In this document: positions 8,695 through 11,782 of the stretch, one piece after another
Layout: each line of letters opens with the position of its first letter
Position numbering within the stretch: the first letter of the stretch is position 1
DNA from: Sphingomonadales bacterium
GTDB taxonomy: Bacteria > Pseudomonadota > Alphaproteobacteria > Sphingomonadales > Sphingomonadaceae
Reading direction: 5' to 3'
DNA length: 11,782 nt
Assembly (NCBI GenBank): GCA_027489295.1
Contig: JAIYAA010000044.1
Coordinates: 1 to 11,782 of the forward strand
The notes under the pieces: generated by a model
Seen by the model: the letters and a program-made list of their open reading frames with translations, nothing else
What the model was told of the DNA's origin: nothing
Database searches by the model: none
Position numbers and translations under genes: made by a program

Positions 8695-10161
8695 TCAGTC
8701 GTTCGCGAGAACGCGGCCGATCGCGTCGTGCCAGCCGGCAAGCCGGGTCGCGCGCGCCGTGGGCTCGATCTGCGGCTCAAAGGTGCGGATCGTGCCGCGC
8801 ATCATCACCGCGTCGTCGAGGCTGTCGAACATGCCGCAGCCGACTCCGGCGAGCATCGCCGCGCCCAAGGCCGTCGTCTCGGCGAAATCGGGGCGGTCGA
8901 CGGGCAGGGCGAGCATGTCGGCCAGGTCCTGCGCGATCCAGTCGTTGGTCACCATGCCGCCGTCGACGCGCAGCCGCGCCCATTGCGCGCCGTCGGCCGC
9001 GAAGGCGGTCGCCAGATCGTGGCTCTGGTGCGCCATCGCCTCCAGCGCGGCGCGGACGATATGCGCGCGGCCGGCGGCAAAGCTCAGGCCCGAGATCGTC
9101 GCCCGCGCCTCCGGTTGCCACCAGGGGGCGCCAAGACCGGTGAGCGCGGGCACGCAATAGACGCCGCCATTGTCCGGCACCGATCGGGCGAGCGTCTCTG
9201 TCTCCTGCGCGCTGGCGATCATGCCCAGCGAATCGCGCAGCCACTGGACCAGGCTGCCGGCGACGAACACCGATCCCTCCAGCGCATAGGTCCGCCGCCC
9301 GCCGAGCTGCCACAGCACCGTCGACAGCAGCCGGTGGCGCGAGCGCGGCTGGAGCGTGCCGGCATTGGTCAGCACGAAGGCGCCGGTGCCGAAGGTGGCC
9401 TTGGTATCGCCGGGGGTTAGGCAGGCCTGGCCGATCGTCGCGGCCTGCTGGTCGCCGGCCAGGCCGCAGATCGGGATCGCACCGCCGAACAGGCGGGTGA
9501 TGCCGAAGCGGCCGGCGCAGTCGACGATTTCGGGCAGGGCCCCGCGGGGCGCCGCAAACTGGTCGACCAGCCCGTCGCTCCAGCCGCCGCTGCCCAGGCC
9601 CATCAGCAGCGTGCGCGAGGCGTTGGTGGCATCGGTGATGTGCAGGCCGCCGGTAAGCTTCCACACCAGCCAGCTTTCCACCGTGCCGATCGCCAGCCGA
9701 TCGCCCGCGGCGCGCAACTGCGGCCAGTTCTCCATCGCCCAGGCGATCTTGGTGCCCGAGAAATAGGGATCGAGCAGCAGCCCGGTGCGCGCCTGGATGC
9801 CGGGTTCCTCGCCCGCCTCGCGCAGCGCCTGGCACAGCGGCCCGGTGCGGCGGTCCTGCCAGCTGATCGCCGGGGCCAGCGGCTGCCCGGTCGTCTTGTC
9901 CCAGAACACCACCGTCTCGCGCTGGTTGGTGATGCCGATCGCGGCGATGCGTTGCGGCCCGCCGGCCAGCGCCACCATCGCCGCCGCGCAGGCATGGCTG
10001 TGCCGCCAGATCTCGTCGGCATCATGCTCGACGAGACCGGGACCGGGATAATGCTGCGTCAGTTCTGCAGATTTGCTGGCAACACATTGTCCGGATGGCG
10101 CAAAGAGCATCGCCCGCGTCGAAGTGGTGCCCTCGTCGATCACCAGGAGCAATTCGGCCAT
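8695..10161 (-). CDS. glpK: Glycerol kinase (FGGY family)
   Basis: A complete 488-residue enzyme phosphorylating glycerol to sn-glycerol 3-phosphate with ATP. The N-terminal phosphate loop is VIDEGTTSTRA with D9. Expected glycerol-binding residues are present: R81-E82 in NQRETVVFWD, W101 in ISWQDRRT, Y133 in DPYFSGTK and D237-Q238 in LAGDQQAA. The ATP side shows FGTGAF (257-262) and the C-terminal VDGGMVTNDWIAQDLAD. The usual Gln in DQGTTS is Glu here. The start chosen, ATG 10161, gives MAELLLVIDEG, the normal family N-terminus; an upstream in-frame ATG at 10221 would add 20 unusual residues. No clear ribosome site precedes ATG 10161. No glpD or glpF is adjacent; instead a nitrilase gene follows by 6 nt. 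It is divergent from the AI-2E transporter gene. Glycerol kinase is the best call; another FGGY sugar kinase is unlikely given the full residue set. Confidence 0.94.
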   Translation of the reverse strand: MAELLLVIDEGTTSTRAMLFAPSGQCVASKSAELTQHYPGPGLVEHDADEIWRHSHACAAAMVALAGGPQRIAAIGITNQRETVVFWDKTTGQPLAPAISWQDRRTGPLCQALREAGEEPGIQARTGLLLDPYFSGTKIAWAMENWPQLRAAGDRLAIGTVESWLVWKLTGGLHITDATNASRTLLMGLGSGGWSDGLVDQFAAPRGALPEIVDCAGRFGITRLFGGAIPICGLAGDQQAATIGQACLTPGDTKATFGTGAFVLTNAGTLQPRSRHRLLSTVLWQLGGRRTYALEGSVFVAGSLVQWLRDSLGMIASAQETETLARSVPDNGGVYCVPALTGLGAPWWQPEARATISGLSFAAGRAHIVRAALEAMAHQSHDLATAFAADGAQWARLRVDGGMVTNDWIAQDLADMLALPVDRPDFAETTALGAAMLAGVGCGMFDSLDDAVMMRGTIRTFEPQIEPTARATRLAGWHDAIGRVLAND

Positions 10162-10220
10162 GGAAGTGAGGCTAGCTGGCAACAGATGGCGCCGCAATTG
10201 CGCCGTGTTAGGGCCTTGCA

Positions 10221-10249
10221 TTGCCGCGACAGCGACGCGTCTCTACACT
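10221..10249 (+). promoter_or_regulatory. Candidate promoter for the AI-2E family transporter gene
   Basis: TTGCCG (10221-10226) and TACACT (10244-10249) with exactly 17 nt between them fit a sigma-70-like promoter. Transcription would begin near 10256, directly at the AAAGGGA ribosome site (10257-10263) that serves the GTG start at 10271. Nearby, CGCAATTGCG (10193-10202) is a 10-bp palindrome in the glycerol kinase leader. Confidence 0.4.
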
Positions 10250-10270
10250 GTACCAGAAAGGGAATTTCGC

Positions 10271-11512
10271 GTGGACCAGCGTACAGGCAGATTTAGCGAC
10301 GATGAGCGTGCGGGGCGGGTATTGCCCGACGCCATGACGGCGGCCGATCTGCCCGAGGAACTGGAAGGGGAGGGCGCCGCCCCGAACCTCCGGCGCGATC
10401 GCCTGATGGCGGCGCTGGTGCTGATCGCGGGCATGGGGCTGGTGCTGGCGCTGCCCTTCGCCCTGCAGGCCGGCGCGCGCTTCTTCCTGCCGGTGACCGC
10501 CTCGTTGGTGATCGCGATCGCCCTGGTTCCGATGCTCGAATGGCTGGAGCGGCATCGGTTGCCCGCGCCGATCGCCGCCTTTGTCTGCGTGCTGCTGTTC
10601 CTCAGCGCGGCGAACATCGCGCTCGCCTCGATCGTGGTGCCGGCCTGGCAGTGGATCCGGCGGCTGCCGGAGAGCATCCCGAAGATCCAGCACAATCTGG
10701 AACCGCTGATCCGCTTCTACTCGAACCTCGAGCGGTTCGTGAACAAGACGCTCAACAACTTCGCCTCGGCCCCGGTTCGCCAGCCGGTGGTGCAGGCCGC
10801 CCAGCCGCCGACGTCGCTGATGGACCTGTTCACCACCTCGGCGCCGTCCGCGCTGATCGAAATGTTCTTCGCCATCCTCGTCATCTATTTCTTTCTGTCC
10901 GGCTGGACCCGGCTGCGTCGCCGCGCGATCACCAGCCGGGCGAGCTTCGGCGGGGCGATGGCGACCGCGCGGGTGATCCAGGACGTGGTCGACGACACTT
11001 CGGCCTATCTGGGCACGATCACGCTGATCAACTTCACCCTGGGCCTGATCGTCGCCGGCGCGCTGTGGCTGATGGGCATGCCGACGCCGTTGATGTGGGG
11101 CGGCCTCGTCGCGCTGCTCAACTATATTCCGTATATCGGCCCGGTGATCGCGGCGCTGCTGCTCGCGGTGGGTGGGCTGATGAGCTATGCCGATATCGGC
11201 ACGGCGATGGTGCCGCCGATCATCATGATCGCGGCGCATCTGGTGGAGGCGAACGTGGTGACGCCGCTGATCGTCGGCCATCGCCTTACCATCAACCCGA
11301 TCATGATCCTGATCTCGCTGAGCTTCTGGGGCTGGGTGTGGGGCACCACCGGCGCGCTGCTGGCGGTACCGCTGCTGATCATCATCCAGACCGTACTCAA
11401 CGCCGCCGGCAAGCCTGACATCGCCGGATTCCTGTTCGAACAGGGCACGCTGGTGCGCGATCCTTCGGACAATCGTGCACGCCGTCGTGCGAACCTCGAT
11501 CAATCCGGTTGA
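10271..11512 (+). CDS. AI-2E family transporter (PerM/TqsA-like membrane protein)
   Basis: A polytopic inner-membrane protein of 413 residues, normal for the AI-2E exporter family. A charged cytoplasmic N-terminus of about 45 residues is followed by hydrophobic helices at about 46-66, 72-90 and 98-125, an amphipathic middle region (IRRLPESIPKIQHNL and the LERFVNKTL segment), and a C-terminal set of helices. Family marks include LLNYIPYIGPVIAALL, the AHLVEANVVTPLIVG segment and the SFWGWVWGTTGALLAVPLL ending. Members export small molecules or ions (TqsA with autoinducer-2, some Na+/H+ antiport), but most are uncharacterised; quorum-signal export should not be assumed. The start is GTG 10271, with AAAGGGA 7 nt upstream; the open frame extends to 10073 but that part lies inside the glycerol kinase gene and is implausible. 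ATG 10334 is an alternative. Its stop codon overlaps the -35 box of the tRNA promoter. Confidence 0.92.
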   Translation: MDQRTGRFSDDERAGRVLPDAMTAADLPEELEGEGAAPNLRRDRLMAALVLIAGMGLVLALPFALQAGARFFLPVTASLVIAIALVPMLEWLERHRLPAPIAAFVCVLLFLSAANIALASIVVPAWQWIRRLPESIPKIQHNLEPLIRFYSNLERFVNKTLNNFASAPVRQPVVQAAQPPTSLMDLFTTSAPSALIEMFFAILVIYFFLSGWTRLRRRAITSRASFGGAMATARVIQDVVDDTSAYLGTITLINFTLGLIVAGALWLMGMPTPLMWGGLVALLNYIPYIGPVIAALLLAVGGLMSYADIGTAMVPPIIMIAAHLVEANVVTPLIVGHRLTINPIMILISLSFWGWVWGTTGALLAVPLLIIIQTVLNAAGKPDIAGFLFEQGTLVRDPSDNRARRRANLDQSG

Positions 11513-11537
11513 CAGCCCCAAAACACGCAGCTAGGTG
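11509..11537 (+). promoter_or_regulatory. Promoter of the tRNA-Asp pair
   Basis: TTGACA (11509-11514) is a perfect -35 consensus; its TGA is the stop codon of the transporter gene. Exactly 17 nt later comes TAGGTG (11532-11537), a poor match to TATAAT but of a form I recall ahead of stable-RNA genes in sphingomonads. The start of transcription would be near 11544, giving a leader of about 15 nt before the first tRNA. No comparable promoter is seen before the second tRNA. Confidence 0.55.
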
Positions 11538-11558
11538 CCGCCTCCTCGCTTGGCTCAA

Positions 11559-11635
<77 letters not shown>

Positions 11636-11705
11636 CTCGCCTGGCGAGGTCCCATACGGAATCCGGCGACCACTGGTCGTCCAAGATTTCCTCGCTTGGT
11701 AGCAA

Positions 11706-11782
<77 letters not shown>

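Noticed and set aside
10208..11521. Leftward 437-codon frame across the AI-2E transporter
   Set aside because: It is a hydrophilic H/R/D/Q-rich shadow of a hydrophobic membrane protein gene.

Overview
The window is high-GC DNA from an alphaproteobacterium, most likely a member of the Sphingomonadales (Sphingomonas or a near relative). The pointers are the G/C-rich third codon positions, a large TonB-dependent receptor of the Xanthomonas/Caulobacter type, a multifunctional-type crotonase N-terminus typical of sphingomonad beta-oxidation enzymes, and CTCCCC/GGGGAG intergenic hairpins. The genus is an inference from sequence style only.

Left part (1-3520): an acyl-CoA metabolism block. A serine hydrolase of the beta-lactamase/esterase class and a truncated enoyl-CoA hydratase (possibly the N-terminus of a FadB/FadJ-like enzyme) run leftward. 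An acyl-CoA ligase (AMP-binding) runs rightward from the shared 1614-1756 interval. Together they could hydrolyse an ester, activate the acid to its CoA thioester and feed it to beta-oxidation; the substrate is unknown. A bidirectional hairpin terminator (3529-3556) closes the block.

Middle (3561-7285): a DeoR-family repressor (leftward) is divergent from a TonB-dependent receptor (rightward). Their AT-rich interval carries a -10 box, an 8-bp palindrome and five ARAAC repeats, a likely operator region. The receptor ends in a textbook Rho-independent terminator.

Right-middle (7286-10161): a small, compositionally distinct gene at 7440-7970 resembles the C-terminal toxin domain of polymorphic toxins but stands alone, just after a perfect 16-bp palindrome. 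It overlaps tail to tail with a nitrilase-family amidohydrolase, which lies 6 nt downstream of a complete glycerol kinase gene (glpK); both run leftward.

Right end (10271-11782): an AI-2E/PerM-family membrane protein runs rightward. A consensus TTGACA box sits on its stop codon and is followed by two identical tRNA-Asp(GTC) genes, each preceded by the same hairpin-forming leader. The second tRNA ends exactly at the window edge.

No insertion sequence, integrase, CRISPR array or rRNA gene was seen. No intergenic stretch exceeds 300 bases.
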